Below are positions 39,301 through 64,000 of a stretch of 64,000 nucleotides of DNA, piece by piece. The stretch is from NCBI GenBank assembly GCA_911728455.2, contig OU452229.1, positions 16,154,076 to 16,218,075 on the forward strand. The letters are read 5' to 3'. Numbering within the stretch: position 1 is the first letter of the stretch; each line of letters starts with the position of its first letter. The notes under the pieces were generated by a model that saw nothing but the letters and a program-made list of their open reading frames with translations, was not told where the DNA came from and did no database searches. The position numbers and the translations under genes are program-made. Source of the DNA: Marthasterias glacialis (Eukaryota > Echinodermata > Asteroidea > Forcipulatida > Asteriidae).

Positions 39301-40714
39301 CACATTCCTGCACAATATATGCTGCTCTACTAGTCACTGATTTGATAGGTGAAGGGAATTAAAACCTTATAAAACTGCAGATAGGCCTACAGTAAGGACA
39401 AAATGTCGTTTCAACAAGTTAAGACAAAACTCAGCACATGAGGTTGACAAACGTTTTTGTTGGCACTGTCTGCACTGACTACCTGCGGACCAGACTGCTT
39501 CATTCTTGAAAGGGCAAGGGCACCAAGGCATTTTCTTTTTGATAAAGGGCATCTCTATGAGGAAATTGTAAATTTCTTTAGGAACATTTCAAGGGCACCA
39601 AGGCAATGACCAGGGGCAATTGAGTCAATTGCCTCCGTTGCCTCCATCAGGCCTGTACATGTACATGACTGTTGATCTATTTTCAAATAATAAACAATGG
39701 ACAGTAGTCTTTGAAACTACTTGATGTTATTTTCATTAAAAAATGAAACTTTCATCTACGGAAATGGGGAACTTTATTTAGGAATAGTTAAAATACATGT
39801 TAAACACTTACACATAGACGAAGGGGATTATAATTGCTATTGTCAAGGCCAGCTGTGCTGTCAAAATGGCGTACACCTTTTTAATAAATCCTGTGAAATA
39901 AAAAAGCATGAAGAAAAAATGGTTTAATAAATTGGTTTGGTTACGGTTTGCACTGTTCCACTTTGCTGCATCCATGTACATACTACAAATATAGACACAC
40001 AGCAGAACTCTATTATAACACAGACTAGCGTGGGGCCTAAATCCTCCAATATTCTCTTCTCCTATGTCGCAGCACACTAAATTGTTTGGACTTAGAAAAG
40101 ATTGGAATGTCTGATCCTGTGATAAGCACTGGTTGTTTGGGCAAGCCAGCCACCAGTCCTCCTAAATCCTTCACTTTAGTAATTGGACATAGAAGGATTT
40201 GGGACTGTAAAGGCTAACAATACTTGCATAAATCCATGTCAATTAGCAATATCAACACTGTTCATTTTCTCAAAATGTTAACATCAACAAAAAATCCTTT
40301 ATACGCTTTAACCCTTTTCTTACCATAGGTGACTTTTTTTCGACTGCACTCATACCCCCTCTTCTTTACCAAGCTTACACGAAAAAAGCACTCAAGCCAG
40401 CACAAAGGCCATTTGTTATCAAGCTGTAGTTTTGTCGATGCTCACCCTTCATACCCCATACCCAAGCTTACTATAGTTGGAAAGAGAAAGATCAGATCCA
40501 GCCAGTGATGATAAAATATAATAAAATAAGGTTGCAGTGCAGTATACGGAACAGCCGAGTGGTGGTTTTAACAAACACATAAATCGGACAAAGGTCCCTG
40601 ATCTGAGAAGTGAATCCCATCCCATTTTAGCTGAGTATCCTCACCATGCCGGACATCTTGTTCCGCAAACTCAAAGTCATTCCCCAAATCTTCAGTGCCA
40701 TCGGAGTACATCAT
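30219..40714 (-). CDS. Lifeguard / TMBIM (BAX-inhibitor-1 family) multi-pass membrane protein, nine coding exons
   Basis: Nine exons on the minus strand join in phase (40714-40645, 39890-39812, 38686-38633, 37011-36921, 35825-35742, 34528-34487, 33332-33243, 31545-31498, 30371-30219), totalling 711 nt and 236 aa plus stop. All donors are GT and all acceptors AG. The protein has a short acidic N-terminus (residues 1-22), then about seven hydrophobic segments from residue 25. The C-terminal block has the family hallmarks: YIVFDTQLLLGGKHKY (187-202), SPEEY-like ITPEEYIF (204-211) and LYVDIV (216-221). Asp191 and Asp219 match the paired aspartates of the BI-1 fold. The spacing and the block RILDIVYASVGA (170-181) resemble the GRINA/LFG1-FAIM2 branch more than TMBIM4. 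Known family roles are ER/Golgi calcium leak and inhibition of cell death. The start is supported by an in-frame TAA just upstream, within the same exon. The long proline/glycine-rich N-terminus of vertebrate GRINA is absent. Which paralogue it is stays open. Confidence 0.93.
30450..30609. mobile_element. MITE-like inverted repeat
   Basis: TTAAAGATGCCCACTCGTCA near 30449-30468 faces GTTGACGAGCGGGCGTCTTT then AA near 30586-30607. The body is about 120 bp. Lies in the last Lifeguard intron. Confidence 0.6.
31498..31545 (-). CDS. Lifeguard exon 8 (membrane segment 6)
   Basis: A 48-nt exon encoding ILDIVYASVGAIIFAM, close to the ILEIVYA.LGA pattern of GRINA-type proteins. Acceptor TTTTGTCAG; donor GTAAGT; phase 0. 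Confidence 0.93.
31735..32062 (-). mobile_element. tRNA-Leu-like SINE (minus), near full length
   Basis: On the minus strand it begins GTGTTGTGGCTGAGTTTGGA, has T-arm GGGTTGGAGTCTCGG, then TGTGTCCCTAAACAAGACAC, a roughly 200-bp body and a tail with AAGCGCTTTGAGACTCC running into a TTATTATTA microsatellite. Same family as 37777 and 57183. Inserted in Lifeguard intron 7 (31546-33242). Confidence 0.75.
32431..32683. mobile_element. Palindromic MITE, ends CAGGGCCCAATTTCATGGCT
   Basis: The left end CAGGGCCCAATTTCATGGCT plus CTGCTTAC is exactly inverted at the right (AGCAGAGCCATGAAATTGGG then CCCTG). The length is 253 bp with internal TAAGCG/CGCTTA motifs. Lies in Lifeguard intron 7. Confidence 0.85.
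32730..33178. mobile_element. Inverted-repeat element with nested AATAGAGGGCG palindrome
   Basis: AAGACGCATAAGTCCTATAA then GTCTTGGTCAAGACGTT (left) faces AACGTCTTGAGCCAAGACTA then ATGTCCTATGTCTTC (right). Inside, AATAGAGGGCG (about 32846) is inverted as CGCCCTCTATT (about 32952). Confidence 0.65.
33243..33332 (-). CDS. Lifeguard exon 7 (membrane segment 5)
   Basis: The exon encodes IDFTMMSGLLFALLIGLLIF and GIFAAIFHSR. The (Y/I)DFT motif and the helix after it are conserved in Lifeguard proteins. Acceptor TTGTTCAG; donor GTAAGC; phase 0. Confidence 0.93.
34487..34528 (-). CDS. Lifeguard exon 6 (short, membrane segment 4 end)
   Basis: A 42-nt exon encoding IIVLALTVFAFQTK; the FxxQT(K/R) motif closes helix 4 in this family. 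Acceptor TATTTCAG; donor GTAAGT; phase 0 at both ends. Confidence 0.92.
34560..34640. mobile_element. SINE 3'-tail fragment with (AAT)n
   Basis: AATAATAATAAAGTATTTAT, then ATAGTGCCTTATGCAAGAGC and GATTTACAATCAGGGC. This is the reverse form of the 3' tail seen in the tRNA-Leu-like SINEs. Lies in Lifeguard intron 5, just upstream of exon 6. Confidence 0.4.
34837..35047. mobile_element. MITE family 1 copy C
   Basis: Starts TTAAAGGGGCTGTGTTGTCA and ends ATCATGACAATACAGCCCCT then TTAA. The interior GCTTGCGGTCAAATCACAAA matches copy A; a (GC)n-like CACGCGCGCGC stretch is present. Lies in Lifeguard intron 5. Confidence 0.85.
35204..35353. mobile_element. 150-bp palindromic MITE, TTATCACACTCGCGCTC ends
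   Basis: ATTATCACACTCGCGCTCGT is inverted as ATGAGCGCGAGTGTGATAAT. A second inner stem is GTCCCATATCCC with GGGATATGGGAATGGGA. The 35520-35560 region repeats TTATCACACTCCCG, a further fragment. In Lifeguard intron 5 (34529-35741). Confidence 0.8.
35742..35825 (-). CDS. Lifeguard exon 5 (membrane segments 3-4)
   Basis: 84 nt, phase 0 at both ends, encoding TICEGVLLGIACGRYNTNTI and LIAAGITA. The YNT and GIT motifs are typical of Lifeguard proteins at this position. Acceptor TTTCTACAG; donor GTAAGT. Confidence 0.93.
35899..36044. mobile_element. 146-bp hairpin MITE, GAGTGGTGACTGAGGTCTTA ends
   Basis: Outer arms of about 45 bp (GAGTGGTGACTGAGGTCTTA and GTTTAAGACCGGGTCACTAC) and an inner stem (ATAAAGGAC with GTCCTTTAT). 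Nearly the whole element can fold into one hairpin. In Lifeguard intron 4. Confidence 0.8.
36921..37011 (-). CDS. Lifeguard exon 4 (membrane segments 2-3)
   Basis: The exon encodes AMTIILIIALSCFTNLRRSF, then PINFICLFLF. This is helix 2, the short basic loop (family pattern R..P.N) and the start of helix 3. Acceptor CTCTCTTAG; donor GTAAGT; ends in phase 0. Confidence 0.92.
37777..37960 (+). mobile_element. tRNA-Leu-like SINE (plus)
   Basis: Starts GTGTCGCGGCCGAGAGGTCA, has GTTCTGGTGTTTCTAATCAG, a T-arm GGGGTCAAGTCCCGG and closes with GACAC. The SINE tail follows, with GTGTCC(T)TTAAGCAAGACACTT. The tRNA-like head pairs 5' GTGTCG with 3' CGACAC. It lies in Lifeguard intron 3. Confidence 0.7.
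38633..38686 (-). CDS. Lifeguard exon 3 (loop between membrane segments 1 and 2)
   Basis: A 54-nt exon between a T-rich AG acceptor and GTAAGT. It encodes DDIRLYMLRNSWPFWVA, matching the luminal loop after helix 1 (family pattern V..VR.Y......PW..) and the start of helix 2. It is recognised only because its phase fits both neighbours. Confidence 0.85.
39540..39662 (-). repeat. Dispersed repeat, minus copy
   Basis: On the minus strand it has GGAGGCAACGGAGGCAATTG, GGTGCCCTTGAAATGTTCC and AAATTTACAATTTCCTCAT. This matches 59470-59583 in the plus direction. Confidence 0.65.
39812..39890 (-). CDS. Lifeguard exon 2 (first membrane segment)
   Basis: The exon encodes FIKKVYAILTAQLALTIAII and a little more. 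This is the conserved (V)RxxFIRKVY entry motif and first transmembrane helix of Lifeguard proteins. It has acceptor TTTCACAG and donor GTAAGT, with 2 nt at each end shared with neighbouring codons. Confidence 0.92.
40645..40714 (-). CDS. Lifeguard coding exon 1 (start codon, acidic N-terminus)
   Basis: This exon codes 23 residues and one base. It starts with two consecutive ATGs and ends EFAEQDVRH, followed by donor GTGAGG. The leftover G joins GA of the next exon to give Gly24. An AG acceptor (CTAG) lies 19 bases upstream of the ATG, at 40734-40735, so a non-coding 5' exon probably exists further upstream; I could not locate it. Reading the ATG frame upstream meets TAA directly after that acceptor, which excludes an N-terminal extension from this exon. 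Confidence 0.85.
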
Positions 40715-41406
40715 GGCGCACCAAACACTTTACCTAGACAATAAAAAGAGAAAATTACTTGGGGTCGGTTCAGTCAACAAAGACCAAGTATATATATATA
40801 TATCTAAGATACAAGTATTTTCTGTCATAAAACACTACTAGTGAAAAAGTGGTGATCGGATACAGCACATTTCCCATCCATGTTATAATCAGAATGCAAG
40901 CAGTTCTTGAATATCATGATCAATATGAAACCAGCACTAGTGTACTGCACTAGTCTTACTCAAGAAGCATTTAAAAATGAGGTCCTTATAACAGCATAGC
41001 CCTAGTAACCATGGTAAATATGGCTGTACTTTAGCTCTCTGTTCTTTTAACATTTATTTTTCTTCAAGTTCACACAACTGATTGTTAAGTGTAGTCATCA
41101 ATTCAAATAGTGCTAAAAACAAATATGAGCAAACACAAAAGGCTAGAGTAGAGATACGTCTGCACATCTGGCCTTGAGCTCCATTGGAGGAGATTGCACC
41201 AGAACCAGAACCATACGAAATTACTAGGCACTTGCAAATCTACGCCCCCCCCCCACCCCGTGTTAGTTGTAGTGCAAACAAAAGTACATAAACTGTATTT
41301 GTCACAAGGTTTTTTAATTAAAATAAATTACTGAAACTCAAACTGTCAGTTCTACTAACTAGTGAGTGGTACAATTTTATGCGCAATCACACAAATCATA
41401 GAATAA

Positions 41407-41656
41407 GAGTCGTGTCATCATGATTAGCAGACCTACAATCCATGTGGCCATGCACGAAAAGATGAACTCTCACCCTGATCAGTGATACTGAACACACACA
41501 GGCGCACGCTTTTGGCCATATCACAATGGGTACTGTCTTTGTCAAACTGTGGTGTGATCACCAGCGAGCACTCGCGCGTAGTACTAAGCCTAACTCTGGG
41601 TCATTCCATTGACTGCTAAAAAGTAAAATTTATAATGACAACACGTCCCCTTTAAT
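41407..41656. mobile_element. MITE family 1 copy D (diverged)
   Basis: Left GTCGTGTCATCATGATTAGC and right ATGACAACACGTCCCCTTTA are eroded ends. The interior GTCAAACTGTGGTGTGATCA and GGTACTGTCTTTG match the other copies. Lies between the Lifeguard and Smad genes. Confidence 0.75.
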
Positions 41657-42163
41657 TAAATAATAGGGCAACTAAAAAAACATAGCTTATTATAACAAAT
41701 TTATAGTCACTCATGTCATACATACTTTGCAGTACACTATGTTAATGTAACATTGTGCACTGCAAAGTTCAAAGTGAAGTGAATACAAGTTACTGCCAAA
41801 GTGCTAGCTAGTGATACGTGCTGTGCTACACATTTATACATCATTACAATAATGCTTGGCACGTTAATTGATGTTGTTTTTAAATATCATTTGATTTTAC
41901 TGGTACTGGTAGTGGTACCCAACTATAATTACATGTTCCGATTATGTGAGGAAAACCACACCAATTGATGATCAACATATTTACCAGATAAGGATGAAAC
42001 GCAACCACTCTGTGTGTAACTTGATTTGTTGATTACCCTGATTTTATGCATGCACGTCCGCGCCCACTTGTTAAAACAACCAGCTTAAGCAGCACACCTG
42101 CTGCCCGTTCTGGCTCTTGACACAGCGCCCTCTATTGTCTCAGTTTCGTTATGCATGCCTACC

Positions 42164-42636
42164 ACTAGACTAGTTCCCAATCCCTACATCGTTTACGTTT
42201 TGACTGAATAATGATAGGGACCGGTAGAAGGTAATGAAAATTAGCATATACCTGGCAGAAATATGCCAGGTATATGCTAATTAGAATAAGCATAGAGGTC
42301 TACGTAATCCCATAATGCAATGTGGCCTTTACACAAAACATGATAGGCACAGAGTCTCAGAATCTCCCGTTTTTTGTAGACTAACGTTTTTTAAGATGTT
42401 CTTCTAAAATTAGCTTGAATTTGATGTTGAAGGTTGGTTCACTATATGCCAGGGCGAAGGGTTACGATACACTCGTGTGCTGGTGTCAAACAACAACATG
42501 CACACGTCACAAACTAAAACTAGAAAATTACTACTGCGTCCGTGCGATTCAGGGTCTATCGAAAGCGCCATATCTGAGCTACCGGTCCCTATTATACAGT
42601 CAGAAGAGAACGACGTAGGGACCGGGAACCAGTCTA
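42164..42636. mobile_element. Inverted-repeat element in the divergent intergenic region
   Basis: The left arm ACTAGACTAGTTCCCAATCC then CTACATCG... to GGGACCGGTAG (42164-42225) is inverted as TACCGGTCCCTATTATACAG ... CTACGT-type ... GGGACCGGGAACCAGTCTAG (about 42580-42635). Arms are about 60 bp and clearly related; the spacer is about 350 bp. Confidence 0.7.
42240..42281. repeat. Perfect 18-bp hairpin inside the 42.2-kb element
   Basis: ATTAGCATATACCTGGCA (42240-42257), a six-base loop (GAAATA), and TGCCAGGTATATGCTAAT (42264-42281). No mismatch in the stem. Confidence 0.9.
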
Positions 42637-44620
42637 GCCTCCCACTGTTAAGAAATCTTGTTCGTCTCTTTGTACACTTTTGCAAGAATTTTTAACAGAT
42701 GAAAAGGCGGTTCAATTTTAAGTGCTTTTTCTCTTTTGAAGTTAGTAAGCCACAGCAAAACAATTTTACGGGCATGCAAACCAACCAGACAAGAACTCCT
42801 CAGGCCGGGACAGTTGAAGAAAATAACCGACTGCCCTCCTCAAGTCTCTATCTTTTGGAGAGGGTGGGGGTGGGGGTAGCAAAGTTCTGCAACGGCGGCA
42901 TTATTATACCCTTGTGAGAAATGTGGGATTGTAGTTGAAATATTTCTTCATTTTAAAAACCACACACAGGAGTCACCACCACAAAAAGATCCATACTACA
43001 ATACTAAGAACAAACCACCGATCACAAGTTTAGTAATGACCTTAATTAGTATAGTAGCATGTATGAAATGAATTATGGATGGACATTATGATGATGCAGT
43101 TGTGTAACAAGTTGCAAGCCACCGGATAAAAGACACGTTGGCACTCCAGTGCTGGCAAGGTAATGCAACAATAATGACGACGGGAAAGCCCCTGTCCATC
43201 CCATGCACGTCGTCTTGATCTTAAGCTGATGGTTGGATGGTGGTCCATCATGCAGTATAATGTCGCACGCACACCCGTTGCATGCATTGCATTACTTCAG
43301 TAATAATGTGTGCATGCTCTTTTTGTTGCATTATAGTTTGTGTGTTTCTTTTGAATGGAACTAGCAAAATAACATATCCATGGAACACTTGGCACTTTAG
43401 CACACGTGATGATCTTCATTGTTATAGATCAGTAATATGGTGTGTGGAATTTGTTTGATGTGAGTCAATAGAGGGCGGTATAGTTGAACGAAGGGGATGA
43501 GAACCCCATACATTCTTATGGTTAAAATGATAAGAATGGGCAAACAAACAAAACTGAGACACACCAAAGAAATGTACCCAAAGCACCAAGACAAATAATC
43601 ATCCTTACACATAAATTCTGCATCATATTGTCCATGATGTACCGGGGGGGGGGGGGGGGTAGGAAATCAGTGTCCATCTTCATTGAAACCTTGGTGTTAC
43701 GGCACCCGTAAGGCGAAGGTCTTTCAGTATCGGGTTGGTTAATTTCTACGGTATTTTTAACAAAATTTATTGCATAACGACTTTTGTAATTCAATTTTGT
43801 GGCAACATGTATCCACCAGGGGTTCTAAAAAATGGAGTTAAAACAATTTCTTAACATCATGTTGTATACGTGGACATACAATAACAATACTTGATTAAGG
43901 TAACTAAACTTTCCAAAGTTCGCGGCGCATGCTCGGCAGCTACAAGGATAAGTGTACACATAATTATAGACCGCTGACGTCATGAAATGACTTTGTGGAA
44001 TCCGCTTAAGAGAGGAAATAACGGTTTATTTGCATAAATCACAATAACGATGCCCGTAAGTGATCGAAACGTACAGAACGTGTTATTGTTTACATTTTAA
44101 TGTTTTTATTATTTTTAATCATATATAAACCACATGGTGAGTTGTGAAGTTTACATTTATGGCAGTTTTAATTGTAGTATAATGTAAATAGTTGGCGTAC
44201 AAAATTTAAGCGATAAAAAGATCAATAAATCAACAATATATTGTAACAAAAAATAGCCACCAACTACACGATTGAAATATTTGTAGTGTCTGGTATGTAC
44301 AAGATCATGTGACCTCAACAGTCTAGACAGTTTACATCATGCAAAATAATTGGCTGGACGGTGATTACTGCATGCACTGTACATACACACACACACGTTG
44401 TCTGCTAGTGCTGGCTGCTGAGTTTCATGTGCCGTACGTAAGACATTTTGTACAACAACAATCCAGTTTCAGTTAACAAAATCACAGTGGCACATCAAAC
44501 TTGCAGGCAGATATTGATGGCATTCCATGTGCGGCCTGGACTCGAGACCTGATCGAGATTTTCCAGCGTTTTCTGGACGGAGGAACACTGGGGTTTTGGG
44601 GGGATTGTTGTCGGTGCAGG

Positions 44621-61992
<17,372 letters not shown>

Positions 61993-62639
61993 GAACTGTT
62001 TTGTAGAATTTCTTTTGTAAATACAAACTCTCTTCTGTTGAAAAGTTAGTGCGGGCCACACTAAAAGCCGAAACCTATTTGATGTACATTGTAAAGTTTA
62101 TCATTGTTCATGCTGTATAGTGTACATAGTGCATGCTACTGTACAAAGCTAAATACTTCATCACAAACCTCACACTGGGTTGTGGTGCACTCAAAATATG
62201 TAAATATACAACCAAAAAACAAACAAATGTATTTTACTAAAAGTAAATTTTACATTTTTAAAAACTTATGACAGTAGTCAACTTAGTGAGCTACTGTTAC
62301 ACTGCTGGTGAATAATAATTTAATACGTTTTTCAGCTTCAAAGAAGTAATAGGAATGGCTTTTTCAAATTCTTATACCTTTACAGATATTTCTATTCATA
62401 TTGCAGCTCCAAAATATTATGTTTGCTAAACTGTACCATATTGTTAAAATCTATGAACTTTCTAGAATTATTTGTTTAAGAACTCTACTTTGTCATAGAA
62501 ATTAAAGTCCTTTGTCTGAAGGGCAAAATAATCAACCCACCTTTTAAATCAAGTATGGACGTTTGTAAATGTTGTAGTGAGGAAAGTGGTTTGTGTCTTG
62601 TTAGGAGCTTAAGAACAAAGTTCAATCATCGCATTTCGA
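61993..62639 (+). other. Probable Smad 3' UTR
   Basis: AT-rich sequence after the stop with no open coding frame of note. It is bounded downstream by the reverse-oriented SINE at 62640. The true end of the transcript is unknown. Confidence 0.4.
62501..62506 (+). promoter_or_regulatory. Candidate poly(A) signal ATTAAA of the Smad gene
   Basis: ATTAAA lies about 510 bases past the stop, followed by T/G-containing sequence (TCCTTTGTCTG). It is the first plausible signal I noticed. Not confirmed; chance matches are common in AT-rich DNA. Confidence 0.25.
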
Positions 62640-62895
62640 TTTCATCCTTTTATAATTCTGGTATTGTTAATGAAAACGATCCTCAAAGCGCCTAGCACTG
62701 TGACCCCTAGGCCTGAAGATACCTGTGAAGAGAAGATGATGATGAACTGTTTAGGTTTAGATGTGGGAAGAAAACCCTGAATGGGGGACCCATGTAATCT
62801 GGTAGAGACTGAAAACCCAATCCACATGTGAGGCTTATTGTCAGAGGCCGGGTTGGAACCAGGGTCCACAGAGGTGAAAGCCAGGGCAAGATACA
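62640..62895 (-). mobile_element. Second SINE-like repeat, minus orientation
   Basis: On the minus strand it has CTCTGTGGACCCTGGTTCCA followed by ACCCGGCCTCTGACA, a B-box-like segment, then a body with GGGTTTTCTTCCCACATCTA and a 3' part with AGGCGCTTTGAGGATCG. This is a tRNA-derived SINE pattern, distinct from the Leu-like family. Confidence 0.5.
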
Positions 62896-63251
62896 CTAGA
62901 GAAAAAAACCCAACATATTATGATGGTATATTTAATATTAAAAAAATACCCCAACTCTCTGAACAAAACTAAAAAAAGTCAAAACTGACAATTTTTTAAA
63001 ACTTATCTGTTGGGATCTGTAATCAACTTCATGGAACTGATAAGCAAATAAGTTTGCTTAGTTCGGAACAAGTCTACTAAAAATTAAACAGGTTACCAGC
63101 TAAAACACCCTGTATAGTGTTTGTTGCTGCTGGTTAAAATCTTTGGAAGCGATCAAAATTTCAAATGATCAAAAATGATTTATGTTTTTGCCCCACAACG
63201 ATGTTCATGTAACAAATCATTGTGTACACAGAGCACTGCAATTCAAACCAA

Positions 63252-63325
63252 GCATTACCAAGCTTTAGTGGTCTTGCTCTAGAGTGAGAAAGGGTGGGGT
63301 TCAAATCCCACCCAAGTTTTTTTGT
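63252..63325 (+). mobile_element. tRNA-like fragment, plus orientation
   Basis: Reads CCAAGCTTTAGTGGTCTTGC, then a GTGGGGTTCAAATCCCACCC T-arm. It is the same family as the units near 846 and 13731, in the opposite orientation, and is followed by a T-run. Confidence 0.5.
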
Positions 63326-63810
63326 CTGGCAGACTCTAGAAGTCCTTAGTATAGTGAGTCATTAGGCACTTATTTTGAAATATCTTGCTTTATTATACAC
63401 TGGTGTAAGGTAAATCTAACGTCAATTTGTACTTTGTCTTCAGCTGTTGTTATGCAGTATTTGATTTTACCGACGCAATGCCTAGCTGAGATAATGCCAG
63501 GTATTTTTTGTGTTGGCCTAATTGTTAATTTTCACTCTGGCAATAATGACAACTTGGCAAAGAACGCATCTTTTTACCTATGCACCCTCAATCAGTGTGT
63601 TGTAAATGCTAAATATTGAACTTGTTACTAAAGTATACATTAAAAGAAAGCTTCGCAGGGTATTTCTGCAAACTTGATAATCATTTTTTTAGTCTGTGGG
63701 AAAATATTGAGGTACAAGTTTGTGACGTTAAGTTCTTTTTGTAAGTGTGTAATCGGGTTTTTGTCTACTCTAAATCAGGTAAACAAATCTTTGTACACTA
63801 AATTGTGAAC

Positions 63811-64000
63811 ACCAGGGCAAAATTTCACGAAGCTGCAAGCAGTAAATGACGCTTAGCAAATTTTCCGCTTAGCAAAAAGAAGCAGGGAACCAGTCACAAA
63901 CAATATACATTACATTGGTTGGTAACCTGTTTCTGCTAAGCAGGATTTTTTTCTGTGCTAAGCAATGTTTTGTGCTTAACAGCTTTGTGAATTTAAGGCC
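63811..64000. mobile_element. Palindromic GCTTAGC-rich element running to the window edge
   Basis: Starts CCAGGGCAAAATTTCACGAA, has GACGCTTAGCAAATTTTCCG, then TTTCTGCTAAGCAGG and TGTGCTTAACAGCTTTGTGA near the end. Left and right ends are inverted matches. The segment 61290-61430 has similar GCTAAGCAGG motifs and may be a decayed relative. Confidence 0.55.

Larger units (their letters stand above)
40734..44620. other. Intergenic region between divergent Lifeguard and Smad genes
   Basis: The Lifeguard gene reads left and the Smad reads right from this roughly 3.9-kb interval. It should hold both promoters and any non-coding first exons, but I see no convincing TATA box or CpG-dense block. It contains a (TA)n run (40789-40802), a MITE copy (41407-41656), a C-run (about 41245-41256), the inverted-repeat element at 42164-42636, a 16-G run (43644-43659) and an (AC)n run near 44387-44397. 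Confidence 0.6.

Overview
This is a eukaryotic (animal) nuclear window: AT-rich by eye, full of introns, transposon debris, tandem satellites and homopolymer G/C runs. Exons are short and bounded by GT/AG sites. The two recognisable genes belong to animal families (a receptor-regulated Smad and a Lifeguard/TMBIM membrane protein). Together with the tRNA-derived SINEs and many short palindromic elements this suggests a marine deuterostome invertebrate, most likely an echinoderm such as a sea star. The taxon is inference, not proven by the sequence.

Layout. Positions 1-30218 hold no gene I can name. They carry a tandem array of tRNA-like units (about 789-1890), diverged dispersed repeats and hairpins (4-6.5 kb), a GC-richer decayed segment (8.1-9.35 kb), one orphan coding-like exon (17008-17152), and a dense satellite cluster (19.1-24.06 kb) made of four different repeat units. 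Positions 30219-40714, minus strand, are a complete nine-coding-exon Lifeguard-like gene (236 aa); all splice phases join. Its introns are full of palindromic (MITE-like) elements and SINEs. Positions 40734-44620 lie between two divergently transcribed genes and contain a roughly 470-bp inverted-repeat element enclosing a perfect 18-bp hairpin.

Positions 44621-61992, plus strand, encode a Smad2/3-class protein. Five exons join in frame into 249 aa with a complete MH2 domain, a Smad2/3-type L3 loop and a C-terminal SSSS phospho-acceptor tail. No MH1 (DNA-binding) domain exon is found anywhere in the window. This apparent MH1-less, SSSS-tailed R-Smad is the most interesting item. Its introns carry three copies of one roughly 600-bp non-autonomous transposon-like repeat. 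From 61993 to the window edge there is 3' UTR, a SINE, a tRNA-like fragment and a palindromic element that runs off the edge.

The two genes have no obvious functional link. The Smad would act in TGF-beta/activin-type signalling (cytoplasm to nucleus), and the Lifeguard protein in ER/Golgi membrane calcium handling and cell-death control.
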